Shown here: piece after piece, positions 8,742 through 16,144 of the stretch | Layout: each line of letters opens with the position of its first letter | Position numbering within the stretch: the first letter of the stretch is position 1 | Source: Shewanella canadensis | Lineage (GTDB): Bacteria > Pseudomonadota > Gammaproteobacteria > Enterobacterales > Shewanellaceae | Assembly: GCF_003966225.1 (NCBI RefSeq) | Contig: NZ_RXNU01000001.1 | Location: 558,001 to 622,000, forward strand | Reading direction: 5' to 3' | DNA length: 64,000 nt | Program-made: the position numbers and the translations under genes | The notes under the pieces: model-generated | Databases searched by the model: none | The model's input: only the letters and a program-made list of their open reading frames with translations | What the model was told of the DNA's origin: nothing

Positions 8742-9074
8742 TTGAGTGAATTTATTACCTCAATTTGGCCGTTACTCTGTCTTTCGATGTTCCCTTTAGC
8801 TCTATGGTATTTGGTGGAGGCTAAAATTGTTTTAAACCTCCTGAAGTCTGAACACCCTCAAGTTTGGCTTGAACTGGGAAGCTTCCAACTTATTAAAAAC
8901 AATACCATCAGTAGCTCTTATAAGTTTATGGTGTTTATACTAAAAGCAGATTACAGATTGCTAAAGGATGAAAAGCTATCGAGGAAAGGCAAGTTGCTCA
9001 GGTATCTGTTAATTAGCGGGCATTTGATAGTAGCTTTCGCATTTTTAGCACCAATTATTATTGGGCGACAATAA
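8742..9074 (+). CDS. Cassette gene 3: uncharacterised two-segment membrane protein
   Basis: 110 residues with a membrane segment near each end (about residues 7-25 and 88-108) and a positively charged middle. The start is TTG with AAGGATGG upstream; no better ATG exists. The gene lies between attC2 and attC3 in the layout of a one-gene integron cassette. No family was recognised. Confidence 0.58.
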   Translation: MSEFITSIWPLLCLSMFPLALWYLVEAKIVLNLLKSEHPQVWLELGSFQLIKNNTISSSYKFMVFILKADYRLLKDEKLSRKGKLLRYLLISGHLIVAFAFLAPIIIGRQ

Positions 9075-9164
9075 ACATAACAAGCTGTTAAATCCAGATT
9101 CACCAAGGCTGTCATGCCACTTGCTGAGCAAGCATATGGTTCACTTATCAGAGGGACGTTATGT
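9075..9164 (+). other. attC-like recombination site 3 (weaker stem)
   Basis: R'' ACATAAC (9075-9081) and R' GTTATGT (9158-9164) are perfect complements 90 bases apart. L'' CTGTTAA (9085-9091) pairs with L' TTATCAG at six of seven positions, and a hairpin CTTGC-TGA-GCAAG forms the tip. The middle of the stem pairs poorly, so this site is less certain than sites 1 and 2. Confidence 0.55.
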
Positions 9165-9220
9165 TTCATGAGGTGAGCATATGTGCTTTTATACACTTAG
9201 CTTGAACCAAGTCGGGGGAA

Positions 9221-10054
9221 ATGATGAAGCGTATTTTTCTTTTAACCATCTTCTTGGCTTTATTAGGTTGTGACTCAAGTAATAAGGCTAAGACACCTGA
9301 GGAAGTTCAAGCAGAAATTATGGCGAGCCAAAAGTTGTTTAAGGAAAATCAGCAACGTATTGAGGCTGCAAACAAAGAGCGGGAAGTGCGGCTTGTTGAG
9401 CAGAGAAGTTATATTAGTGTCCGATTTGTATCTGTCGATGAAGAGTTTCTGGAAGTTGAATTGGTGAATGAAACGGCTAAAGACATCGATAATGTCGTTG
9501 GCTCTCTTGAAGTCTTAGATAGCAGTGGTAACAGCGTCACAAGCATTGCTCTGACCAATTGGGTGCCTGGTGATACCTATCTACCACGTGGTGGTACAAC
9601 ACCAGCTCGTAAAAGTTTGGCGCTCGAAACACCTGAAAAACGAAACCAAATACTTGAACGGGCATCTGAATATAAATTATTCTACACCATCTTCCGTATT
9701 CAGTTTGTCGGTGAAGACGAAATAAATTATCTGGAACCCATTTTACAGCCTAAACAGGTAACTATTCTGGAAGCCAAGCCTGTTAATCAGGTTAAGCCAG
9801 AAGATTGCGCGAGCAATCAAGTTAGCCTTGAAACAGAAGAGATATATTACCCAGGTCCGAAATGCGAACATATCGGGCGTAATATGGATTCTGAGCGCTT
9901 CAAGGTCGAGTACATCAATATGTGCAAGTCGAAACTGGGAATTACTGAGCACTTGCCATCTGTAGCCAAGGTTCAAGTTTCTTCGTGTATCTACGAAACT
10001 AAGCGCCCCGGGCTAACCTATAGAAAGCGGATTTGCTGTGATATGCCTGAATAA
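9221..10054 (+). CDS. Cassette gene 4: uncharacterised lipoprotein
   Basis: 277 residues with a lipoprotein signal peptide (MKRIFLLTIFLALLGC; lipobox LLGC), then a coiled-coil-prone charged stretch to about residue 60, then a region resembling a small beta-sandwich (RFVSVDEEFLEVELVNETAKDI). The C-terminal part has several cysteines (C190, C209, C228, C250 and a terminal CC pair, approximate positions). Either of two adjacent ATGs (9221, 9224) can start it after GGGGG. No known family was recognised. It is the last gene of the putative cassette array. Confidence 0.68.
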   Translation: MMKRIFLLTIFLALLGCDSSNKAKTPEEVQAEIMASQKLFKENQQRIEAANKEREVRLVEQRSYISVRFVSVDEEFLEVELVNETAKDIDNVVGSLEVLDSSGNSVTSIALTNWVPGDTYLPRGGTTPARKSLALETPEKRNQILERASEYKLFYTIFRIQFVGEDEINYLEPILQPKQVTILEAKPVNQVKPEDCASNQVSLETEEIYYPGPKCEHIGRNMDSERFKVEYINMCKSKLGITEHLPSVAKVQVSSCIYETKRPGLTYRKRICCDMPE

Positions 10055-10108
10055 CTCCGAGTACAGAAACTACCCGTGATGTTTAGCCCTTTGCATGAGG
10101 AGGCTAAT

Positions 10109-10171
10109 ATGATTATTGCTAGCGTTACCGTACATCCAGTTGCCGTACTTTTCCTAATAAAAACCTCATGA
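10109..10171 (+). CDS. Possible 20-codon ORF with strong ribosome site
   Basis: An ATG lies five bases after a perfect GAGGAGG (10097-10103) and opens a frame for 20 mostly hydrophobic residues beginning MIIASVTVHPVAVLFL. The stop codon overlaps the left arm of the hairpin at 10168-10195. It could be a leader peptide, a tiny hydrophobic toxin, or chance. Nothing but the ribosome site and the hairpin supports it. Confidence 0.35.
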   Translation: MIIASVTVHPVAVLFLIKTS

Positions 10172-10195
10172 GCTAGAGCTTCACCTCTAGCTCAT
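10168..10195. terminator. Perfect 11-bp hairpin, possible terminator
   Basis: ATGAGCTAGAG and CTCTAGCTCAT pair around a six-base loop. A T-run (GAGGTTTTT) follows it on the minus strand only, so its direction is unclear. It closes the cassette region. Confidence 0.45.
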
Positions 10196-10259
10196 TGGTG
10201 TCCTGAAATGAGTTAGCTTGAGAATTCCACAAAACCAAATTCGAAGAGAAGAACATTCA

Positions 10260-10350
10260 GGTGTAAACGCGGCTGTGACCTTCGACATCAGGGATGATGT
10301 CGCAGAGCCCACAGGGATTGTGCTTGCGGCGTGTCGCAGAAGTGTTTGCA
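10260..10350. repeat. Shewanella-type palindromic repeat, right copy (inverted)
   Basis: The dyad CGACATCA-GGGA-TGATGTCG lies at 10283-10302. Read on the minus strand, it and its flanks (GGGCTCTGCGA...TCGAAG) match the left copy at 7154-7254. Between 10351 and 10489 I see nothing supportable. Confidence 0.6.
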
Positions 10351-10489
10351 CATTAGGCGAGCCGCAGGCTATAGATTAAATTGAAGCCTTGGTTTCAGAG
10401 AGCCAAGCAAATAGCAAAACCTGCCCAATGAACCCAACCTAAAAAGATATTTGAAACTTGTTATCCGACAAGTAAACAGGTCCATGTAC

Positions 10490-10516
10490 AAAAAAGCCAC
10501 CCGTTAAGGGTGGCTT
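10490..10516 (-). terminator. Terminator of rpiA
   Basis: On the minus strand, GCCACCC and GGGTGGC pair around a short loop and are followed by a T-run. It lies about 65 bases beyond the rpiA stop codon. Confidence 0.8.
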
Positions 10517-10582
10517 AGCTAAACAAGTTCCTAGGCGCTAGTACCTAGAAATCTAGTCACTTCTGAGAAGCAATAAAACGGT

Positions 10583-11239
10583 CTACTTAACCGTTTTAAC
10601 CCCTTCTGGGGTACCCACTAGCAACACATCTGCACCGCGTAGGGCAAATAGTCCGTTAGTGACAACACCGACGATGGCGTTGATCTGCTCTTCAAGTTCT
10701 TTAGGGTTCATTATCTTCATGTTGTACACATCTAAGATAACGTTGCCGTTATCTGTAACAACACCTTCACGGTAAACAGGATCGCCACCTAGCTTAACCA
10801 ATTGACGAGCGACATAAGAGCGCGCCATAGGGATAACTTCTACCGGCAGTGGGAATTCACCCAGAATATCAACCTGCTTAGTGTTATCGACGATACAGAT
10901 AAATTTGCCTGCGACAGCCGCCACGATCTTTTCACGTGTCAGTGCAGCTCCGCCGCCTTTAATCATATCCATATGAGCGTTGATCTCATCGGCGCCATCG
11001 ACATAGACAGATAGCTCGTCGACTGAATTGAGATCGTAAACCGGGATCCCTAATGCTTTCATCTTCTCGGTTGAAGCTTCAGAGCTTGATACCGCACCGT
11101 CGATATCGGCTTTCATCGTTGCTAAGGCATCGATAAAGTGGTTGACGGTAGAGCCTGTTCCCACACCTACGATACTGTCTTTCTCGACATATTCCAGTGC
11201 AGCCCAACCCGCAGCTTTTTTCATCTCATCTTGTGTCAT
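10583..11239 (-). CDS. rpiA: Ribose-5-phosphate isomerase A
   Basis: RpiA interconverts ribose 5-phosphate and ribulose 5-phosphate in the cytosolic pentose phosphate pathway. The family motifs are [12 protein letters not shown] (phosphate binding, about residues 26-37), DGADEIN with the catalytic Asp, and [12 protein letters not shown]. The length of 218 equals that of E. coli RpiA (219). AAGGA lies upstream of the ATG on the minus strand. It is monocistronic; the serA neighbour common in enterics and many Shewanella is not in this window. Confidence 0.96.
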   Translation of the reverse strand: MTQDEMKKAAGWAALEYVEKDSIVGVGTGSTVNHFIDALATMKADIDGAVSSSEASTEKMKALGIPVYDLNSVDELSVYVDGADEINAHMDMIKGGGAALTREKIVAAVAGKFICIVDNTKQVDILGEFPLPVEVIPMARSYVARQLVKLGGDPVYREGVVTDNGNVILDVYNMKIMNPKELEEQINAIVGVVTNGLFALRGADVLLVGTPEGVKTVK

Positions 11240-11412
11240 GGTAGCGTCCTGTAAGGAGTATATTCAAAAATTCTGACGTTATTATACTCTCACTTGGTTG
11301 AAACTGCAGTGCTAATCCCTCATTTTCGAGCTAACTCGAACTGTCAGTGGTGCCTGCATGTTTGTAGCCACCAGGTCGGCTTTTTTGAGAAGCGGTATTT
11401 TTCAATGACAAG

Positions 11413-12297
11413 CTAACTAGAGCTACCTGCGGTTCCTACCAACTTCTGCCACCAGGTCAGATCCTTTTTAAGCAGGGGGAGGGCGCGATTGGCGAGACGA
11501 CTAATCAATTCATGATCGGCTGTCGGCTGTAACTGTTCGGGAGTGGCGACCCCACCTGTGGGCTTGAGGCTTCTGACACCCTGTTCGATAAACAAGCTGA
11601 ATTCTCCGCCACAATTACGGCAGCAGGTCTTGTCGCCCTGCTCCATCTCCTTGTAGACCACGACAACCGGGCCGCAATTAGGGCAGGCCTGCATGGGAGT
11701 ATGGTGATCGCTATGTAACACTATGGCATCGATATCGTGCCTGTCGATGGAGCAGAAATGTTCGACCACATTGCTATTGAATTGAGATCCACTGTGTTGC
11801 TGCAATATGTCGAGAGCCTTATCGACCCCCATCCCATTGCGGTAGGGGCGGTAAGAGGTCATGGCATCGAAGGCGTCGGTAACTGAAATAATACTGGCAT
11901 CTAAATGAATTTGAGCCTCACTCAGACCGTTGGGATAACCTTTACCATCGGGTCTTTCATGGTGGGCGAGAGCGCCGTTAATCGCTAAATCTCCCAAGGG
12001 GTGATGTTTGAGCACTTCGGCTGCGATACTCGGATGAGTTTTAATGACCTCATATTCGTCATCGGTGAGTTTTCCTGTCTTATTCAAGATGGCATCGGGA
12101 ACCCCCACTTTCCCTAAGTCGTGCAGGAAACCGGCTAAACCTATACGCAGGCGGGTTCTTTCATCCAGATTCATCTCAATGGCCACCAGTTCACTGAGTT
12201 GAGCGACGCGCCAGCAATGACCACCTGTGTAGGCATCTCTTGCTTCAACAACGGCTGCCATAGAGTATAAAGAGCGGAGTAAGTCGAGAGATTTCAT
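11413..12297 (-). CDS. HD-GYP domain protein with C-terminal zinc ribbon
   Basis: An HD-GYP domain covers about residues 5-190, with metal ligands HD59-60 (FLHDLGKVGVP), HHERPDGKGYP at 112-122 and a later SVTDAFDAMT motif. All are features of c-di-GMP phosphodiesterases. A second part carries a CPNCG...CCRNCG zinc ribbon (about 208-240), ending with a helical tail. There is no receiver or sensor domain and no signal peptide, so it appears to be a cytosolic stand-alone enzyme. The likely activity is hydrolysis of c-di-GMP. The zinc ribbon is unusual and may bind a partner or nucleic acid. Confidence 0.85.
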   Translation of the reverse strand: MKSLDLLRSLYSMAAVVEARDAYTGGHCWRVAQLSELVAIEMNLDERTRLRIGLAGFLHDLGKVGVPDAILNKTGKLTDDEYEVIKTHPSIAAEVLKHHPLGDLAINGALAHHERPDGKGYPNGLSEAQIHLDASIISVTDAFDAMTSYRPYRNGMGVDKALDILQQHSGSQFNSNVVEHFCSIDRHDIDAIVLHSDHHTPMQACPNCGPVVVVYKEMEQGDKTCCRNCGGEFSLFIEQGVRSLKPTGGVATPEQLQPTADHELISRLANRALPLLKKDLTWWQKLVGTAGSSS

Positions 12298-12543
12298 TGG
12301 TTATCCTTATGATTAACAGTCCATTTTAATACATCAGTGGGTAATGCTAATTTGCATTCACCTAATAGACCGTGGAAGTAGGAGTAAAATGTCACGCACT
12401 CTATAAATTTAACTATAGGCCAAAGACGGTGGCAAAAAAAAGATTGCTGGAGTAGATTTAGACCCCATCATAGTTAATGAACGTTTGTTGCGAGCCCAGT
12501 GTATAATAATCGGCTCGCGGAAAAGGGAATCTGGAGAATATTT

Positions 12544-13476
12544 ATGGCTGGAGCTAGCCTGTTGTCATTGTTGGATGATATCGCATCTATCCTGGATGAT
12601 GTCGCGGTAATGAGTAAGATTGCAGCGCGAAAAACGGCGGGTGTGTTAGGTGATGATCTCGCACTCAATGCCCAGCAGGTGTCGGGCGTTAATGCCGATA
12701 GAGAGTTACCCGTTGTCTGGGCTGTCGCCCTAGGCTCGCTACGCAATAAATGTATCTTAGTGCCGGCGGCGCTGCTTATCAGTGCCTTTATCCCCTGGGC
12801 TATCATCCCCCTATTGATGTTTGGTGGCCTCTTCCTCTGCTTCGAAGGGTTCGAGAAACTACATCACAGTTATACACATAGGAGAGCTAAGCGGTCCGGG
12901 GAGCACTCAGATGCCTCGGAGCTCCCTGAGATTGATGATCTTAAGGCTTATGAGTTGCAGAAGATCAAGGGGGCGATCCGGACCGACTTTGTCCTGTCGG
13001 CCGAGATCATCGCCATTACCTTAGGGGTCGTTGCCGAGAGTAGTTTTATGACTCAGGTATTTACACTTGCGGCCATCGCCTTAGTGATGACCATAGGCGT
13101 GTATGGTTTAGTGGCCGGTATCGTGAAGTTAGATGATGCCGGGCTTTATTTGAGTCGAAGACAAGGTACGGGGTTGCTTACCCGCTTCGGTCGCTGGCTC
13201 GGAGGCGGACTTGTGAACGCGGCTCCTCACCTGATGAGAGGGCTCACTATAGTCGGCACCATTGCCATGTTTATGGTGGGAGGTGGCATTCTCACTCACG
13301 GACTGCATGTCGTCAGTGTGCAGATAGAGTTCATTGCCCACTGGGTCGAGCAGTTAGCCGCGGTGGGACCGGCCTTAGCCTTTGTCACTCCGAGCCTGTT
13401 AAATACAGTTTTTGGCGTCATAGCCGGAGCGCTTGCCCTGTTAATGGTGTCCGGATTCCAGAAGCTCAGAAGCTGA
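12544..13476 (+). CDS. DUF808 (YedI-like) inner-membrane protein
   Basis: 310 residues beginning MAGASLLSLLDDIASILDDVAVMSK, the highly conserved start of the DUF808/YedI family. About seven to eight membrane segments follow, including ones at residues about 75-95, 155-200 and 235-260, and the conserved ICFEGFEK-type motif is seen here as LCFEGFEKLHH. The ATG at 12544 was chosen over the longer frame from 12499 because of GGAG upstream and family conservation. Its function is not established; it is suspected to be a transporter. Confidence 0.88.
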   Translation: MAGASLLSLLDDIASILDDVAVMSKIAARKTAGVLGDDLALNAQQVSGVNADRELPVVWAVALGSLRNKCILVPAALLISAFIPWAIIPLLMFGGLFLCFEGFEKLHHSYTHRRAKRSGEHSDASELPEIDDLKAYELQKIKGAIRTDFVLSAEIIAITLGVVAESSFMTQVFTLAAIALVMTIGVYGLVAGIVKLDDAGLYLSRRQGTGLLTRFGRWLGGGLVNAAPHLMRGLTIVGTIAMFMVGGGILTHGLHVVSVQIEFIAHWVEQLAAVGPALAFVTPSLLNTVFGVIAGALALLMVSGFQKLRS

Positions 13477-13560
13477 TATTCAATATGCATTTCTGTTATG
13501 GCCGGGCATTTCGCTCGGTCATCTACACTCACTGAAGCCGTTGCTTATTACGTTTTTGCT

Positions 13561-14466
13561 CTAGGCTTGTGGGTATCGGTGAGTACCCAACTGCTCTTTT
13601 ACCATGTTAAGCATGGCTTGAGCCGCAAATGAGAGCTGCTTTCCTCTTCTCCAATAGAGTGACAGTTCCCAATACAGATCTGAGCTTTTCAAAGGGACAT
13701 GGACGACACCGCTTACACTGTGTCGTTCGGCTATCAGCTTAGGAAGCACCATAGTGCCGGCTCCGGCAGCGACCAAGGCGATACCAAAATCGGGGTGACT
13801 CACACGGGTGATGTTTTTTGGGGTGAATCCCGCTTTTTCACAGGCTTCGAATACCTGACCATAGAGGGCAAAATCATGCTCGAACATGATCTGGGCAATG
13901 TCGGCTATTTGGCAAAGTTGAAGGGAGGCTTCGTGAGCCAGGAGATGATTCCTGGGTAAGACGACGACCATAGGGTCCTCATGGATTCTGATCCCGTCAA
14001 ACTCTTTATCGAATGAGATGATACCCGTTGCCAGTTCAATCTCACCTTTTTGAAGCGCGAGGGTTTGCTCGACTCCTCCTCGCACGAACAGATTCATCTC
14101 AATCTTAGGGTAACTGTCTTTAAACTTCGCAATGACGGGAGCAAAAAGCTCGGCGCTGCCAAGCGGGGCCAGACCAAGCCTTAGCTCTCCCGAGGTTAAA
14201 TCCTGTTGAGAGGCCAGCTCATTAAGCATCCTATGTCTTCCAGCTAAGAGCTCGATACCGTGGCGATATACCACTTCACCTGCAGATGTCAGCTTGAGTT
14301 GGGTACCGCGTTTACCTCGCTCGATCAAGGTTAAGTCCAACTCGTGTTCAAGCCCAATGATCGCCTTAGAGAGTGCGGGTTGAGTGATATGGATTTTTTC
14401 AGAGGCTTTTACAAAGCCCCCAGAATCGACGATGTCGATGAAGTAGCCAATCACTCTGAGATCCAT
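13561..14466 (-). CDS. LysR-family regulator of the cidAB-like pair
   Basis: The winged HTH is at residues about 1-60 (GGFVKASEKIHITQPALSKAIIGLE), with a LysR effector domain thereafter; 301 residues. It is transcribed divergently from the CidA/LrgA-CidB/LrgB pair with about 106 bases between. This is the arrangement of CidR-type regulators, which in Gram-positives respond to acetate and overflow metabolism. Control of the adjacent pair is inferred from position. Confidence 0.85.
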   Translation of the reverse strand: MDLRVIGYFIDIVDSGGFVKASEKIHITQPALSKAIIGLEHELDLTLIERGKRGTQLKLTSAGEVVYRHGIELLAGRHRMLNELASQQDLTSGELRLGLAPLGSAELFAPVIAKFKDSYPKIEMNLFVRGGVEQTLALQKGEIELATGIISFDKEFDGIRIHEDPMVVVLPRNHLLAHEASLQLCQIADIAQIMFEHDFALYGQVFEACEKAGFTPKNITRVSHPDFGIALVAAGAGTMVLPKLIAERHSVSGVVHVPLKSSDLYWELSLYWRRGKQLSFAAQAMLNMVKEQLGTHRYPQA

Positions 14467-14572
14467 TTGTATTCCCTTTGGTTATGTTTTCTATTCTTAA
14501 TATTCATTTTTTTTATCTTTTCAGCAAGAGTAAACTCTGTTTATCGCATAGGTTTCAGATTTAGGTTTTACT

Positions 14573-15007
14573 TTGTTGACAGCTGAACGTATTAAAAAGT
14601 GTTATGGGGTTCTTCAATTACTGAGCCAGATCGGGCTGTTTTGTCTGTTAGCCTGGGCAATGGATCAACTCTCGGTTTATTTCGCACTTCCTATTCCAGG
14701 CAGTGTATTGGGGATTGCTATCCTGTTGTTGTTAATGGGGTTAAAACTGGTACCTGAAAAATCGGTCAAGCTTGGCGCGGGGTGGTTAACCGGTGAGTTA
14801 TTGCTGTTTTTTATTCCTCCGGTTATCTCAATTATTAAGTATGAAAGCCTCTTCGAGCAATACTCGGCTCCTTTGATGCTCACATTAGTGATTGGCAGTG
14901 TTTGTGTGCTACTCGGTACCGGATTTGTGGTCGATAGAGTATTTAGGTTTGAAACTAAGATGAATATTAAGCGCCTCAGTGCAGCAAAAGCGATAGGGGA
15001 GGCATAG
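14573..15007 (+). CDS. CidA/LrgA-family membrane protein
   Basis: 144 residues with four membrane segments and the family motif PIPGSVLGIAILLLLM (about residues 40-55), followed by FFIPPVISIIKY. CidA/LrgA proteins are holin-like, and the CidAB/LrgAB families have also been linked to export or uptake of pyruvate and similar metabolites. The start is TTG (14573 or 14576) with a poor ribosome site, so the N-terminus is uncertain. Its stop codon abuts the ATG of the next gene. Confidence 0.87.
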   Translation: MLTAERIKKCYGVLQLLSQIGLFCLLAWAMDQLSVYFALPIPGSVLGIAILLLLMGLKLVPEKSVKLGAGWLTGELLLFFIPPVISIIKYESLFEQYSAPLMLTLVIGSVCVLLGTGFVVDRVFRFETKMNIKRLSAAKAIGEA

Positions 15008-15697
15008 ATGTCTCAGTCAATGTTAGCGGCGATCAGCCTGGTCTTTACACTATCTTGCTACTTTTTGATTAAACAGCTGTACCTAAAAAAGAGAGTATGG
15101 TGGTTAGCCCCCATCTTGATTGTACCTGTGGTTATTGTTCTGTTTGTGGTTAGTCTGAAAATCCCTCTGCCTGCCTATTTTGAATATACCCATTGGCTGG
15201 TGGCCCTGTTGGCTCCCGCGACCATCGCATTCTCAGTGCCTATATATAGAGAACGAAAATTGATTTTCAGCTATCCGTTAACGATTGGCATTGGCGTGGT
15301 GACAGGTCTGTTGTTAGGGCTCCTCTCATCATGGGGATTGACGCAGATATTTTCACTGCCGCCAGAGTTGTCCCAAAGTACCTTAGTGCGCTCGGTGTCG
15401 ACGCCGTTCGCCATGGAAGCCACGTCTGCATTTGGCGGGGTACCAGAGTTGACCGCCATGTTGGTACTGCTCACGGGGATTATCGGTATGTTGGTGTGTG
15501 AACCTCTGTTTAAGTTGGCGAAAATAAATTCACCTTTAGCTATAGGCGCAGCACTCGGAGCCGCGGCACATGGCGCGGGAGCCGCAAAAGCCAGTGAGTT
15601 TGGTAAAGAGGAGGGGGTGGTTGCCAGTTTAACGATGATCTTTACGGGTATAGCTATGGTGCTTGGCGCGCCCTTCTTTTCGATTTTCCTGGTCTGA
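15008..15697 (+). CDS. CidB/LrgB-family membrane protein
   Basis: 229 residues with six to eight membrane segments. The LrgB-family motifs TTPFAMEATSAFGGVPELTA (here STPFAMEAT...) and GAALGAAAHGAGAAKASEFG are clear. It starts directly after the CidA-like stop codon (TAGATG), so the two are translationally coupled and likely form a complex. The divergent LysR gene probably controls both. Confidence 0.9.
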   Translation: MSQSMLAAISLVFTLSCYFLIKQLYLKKRVWWLAPILIVPVVIVLFVVSLKIPLPAYFEYTHWLVALLAPATIAFSVPIYRERKLIFSYPLTIGIGVVTGLLLGLLSSWGLTQIFSLPPELSQSTLVRSVSTPFAMEATSAFGGVPELTAMLVLLTGIIGMLVCEPLFKLAKINSPLAIGAALGAAAHGAGAAKASEFGKEEGVVASLTMIFTGIAMVLGAPFFSIFLV

Positions 15698-15809
15698 TAA
15701 ATCATTCTATCTATTGCGGTATGAATTTCCGCTTCAGTGTCACTTGGCGATATTGCGGCCACCTCTCGGTACTCTTCGATAACAGATTTAACAATTAATC
15801 GTTATAAAC

Positions 15810-15823
15810 TTGATCTGCATCAT
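15810..15823 (+). promoter_or_regulatory. FNR/EtrA-like box upstream of the porin
   Basis: TTGATCTGCATCAT matches the FNR consensus TTGAT-N4-ATCAA at nine of ten fixed positions. It is conserved at the same place in the lctP leader (19928-19941). Confidence 0.5.
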
Positions 15824-15975
15824 ATTGGTAATCGCCTGAAATTATCATTTATAACCAGGCTCGACACATGGGGTTAACTGTTTTGTAACTGCATGTATTT
15901 AAATGTTAAAAATAATATCCCTCCAATATATCTTCTGGAAAATCGTAAGGTTGAAGCCGAACAAATCGGCATTTC

Positions 15976-16011
15976 TACGTGCAAACCCTTAGCAGCCTTA
16001 GGTGCAAACAC
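15976..16011 (+). promoter_or_regulatory. Phased direct repeats, candidate operator (porin copy)
   Basis: TACGTGCAAACCC (15976) and TAGGTGCAAACAC (15999) are direct repeats spaced 23 bases apart, about two helical turns. The same pair is preserved in the lctP leader. They are candidate sites for the response regulator encoded at 17543-18163. Confidence 0.4.
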
Positions 16012-16064
16012 CGATAACCCCTCCTTCCATAAACCCATATGGTTAGCCGCGGATAAACAATAAA

Positions 16065-16102
16065 CTTGCCGGGCACGGACCTTTGGTCGCCGCCAAGGCA
16101 AG
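16065..16102 (+). ncRNA. Covarying hairpin in the porin leader
   Basis: CTTGCC pairs with GGCAAG, and inside it GGACC faces GGTC(G)C around TTT. In the lctP copy (20184-20223) the outer pair is TTTGCC/GGCAAA, a compensatory change, and the inner one GATC/GGTC. This suggests selection on an RNA structure near the start of the transcript. Confidence 0.4.
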
Positions 16103-16144
16103 CAACAATAACCAAAGAGTCAACAAATCCCAAAAGGCACCTTG

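Larger units (their letters stand above)
7505..10172 (+). mobile_element. Putative integrase-less integron cassette array (CALIN)
   Basis: Four orphan genes on the plus strand (starts at 7505, 8057, 8742 and 9221) are separated by gaps of about 90-150 bases that carry attC-like palindromes at 7941-8040, 8637-8723 and 9075-9164. The first two fold into long stems with two unpaired bases on the 5' arm, as attC sites do. The R'' box of cassette 2 (CGCTAAC) matches that cassette's own 5' end (G|TTAGCG), and the R'' of cassette 3 (ACATAAC) matches its own 5' end with one change (G|TCATGT), as excised circles require. No integron integrase or attI lies in the window. The right boundary is uncertain. 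Confidence 0.72.
15727..16130 (+). promoter_or_regulatory. Leader of the porin gene, paralogous to the lctP leader
   Basis: About 400 bases upstream of the porin are homologous along their whole length to 19845-20251, upstream of lctP. Shared blocks, in order: ATCGTTA then an FNR-like box (15810-15823), the GTAAC...CATGTATT block, TTTCTACGTG...GGTGCAAACAC (15972-16011), TTAGCC..GATAAACAA, a hairpin (16065-16102), and GAGTCAACAAATCC. No ORF runs through it. It holds the promoter and probably a structured 5' leader. Confidence 0.75.

Noticed and set aside
10050..10142. A fourth attC site after cassette gene 4
   Set aside because: AATAAC and GTTGCC boxes can be placed 90 bases apart and TTAGCC/GGCTAA pairs inside, but the stem is poor, R'' does not match the 5' end of cassette 4 well, and a better-supported small ORF overlaps it.
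15271..15762. 163-residue minus-strand frame over the CidB-like gene
   Set aside because: It is a shadow of the LrgB-family gene and extends into the porin leader without ribosome site or motif.
15972..16017. A known riboswitch class in the porin leader
   Set aside because: I compared it from memory with c-di-GMP-I, cobalamin, TPP and glycine cores. None fits, so only a candidate structured leader is claimed.
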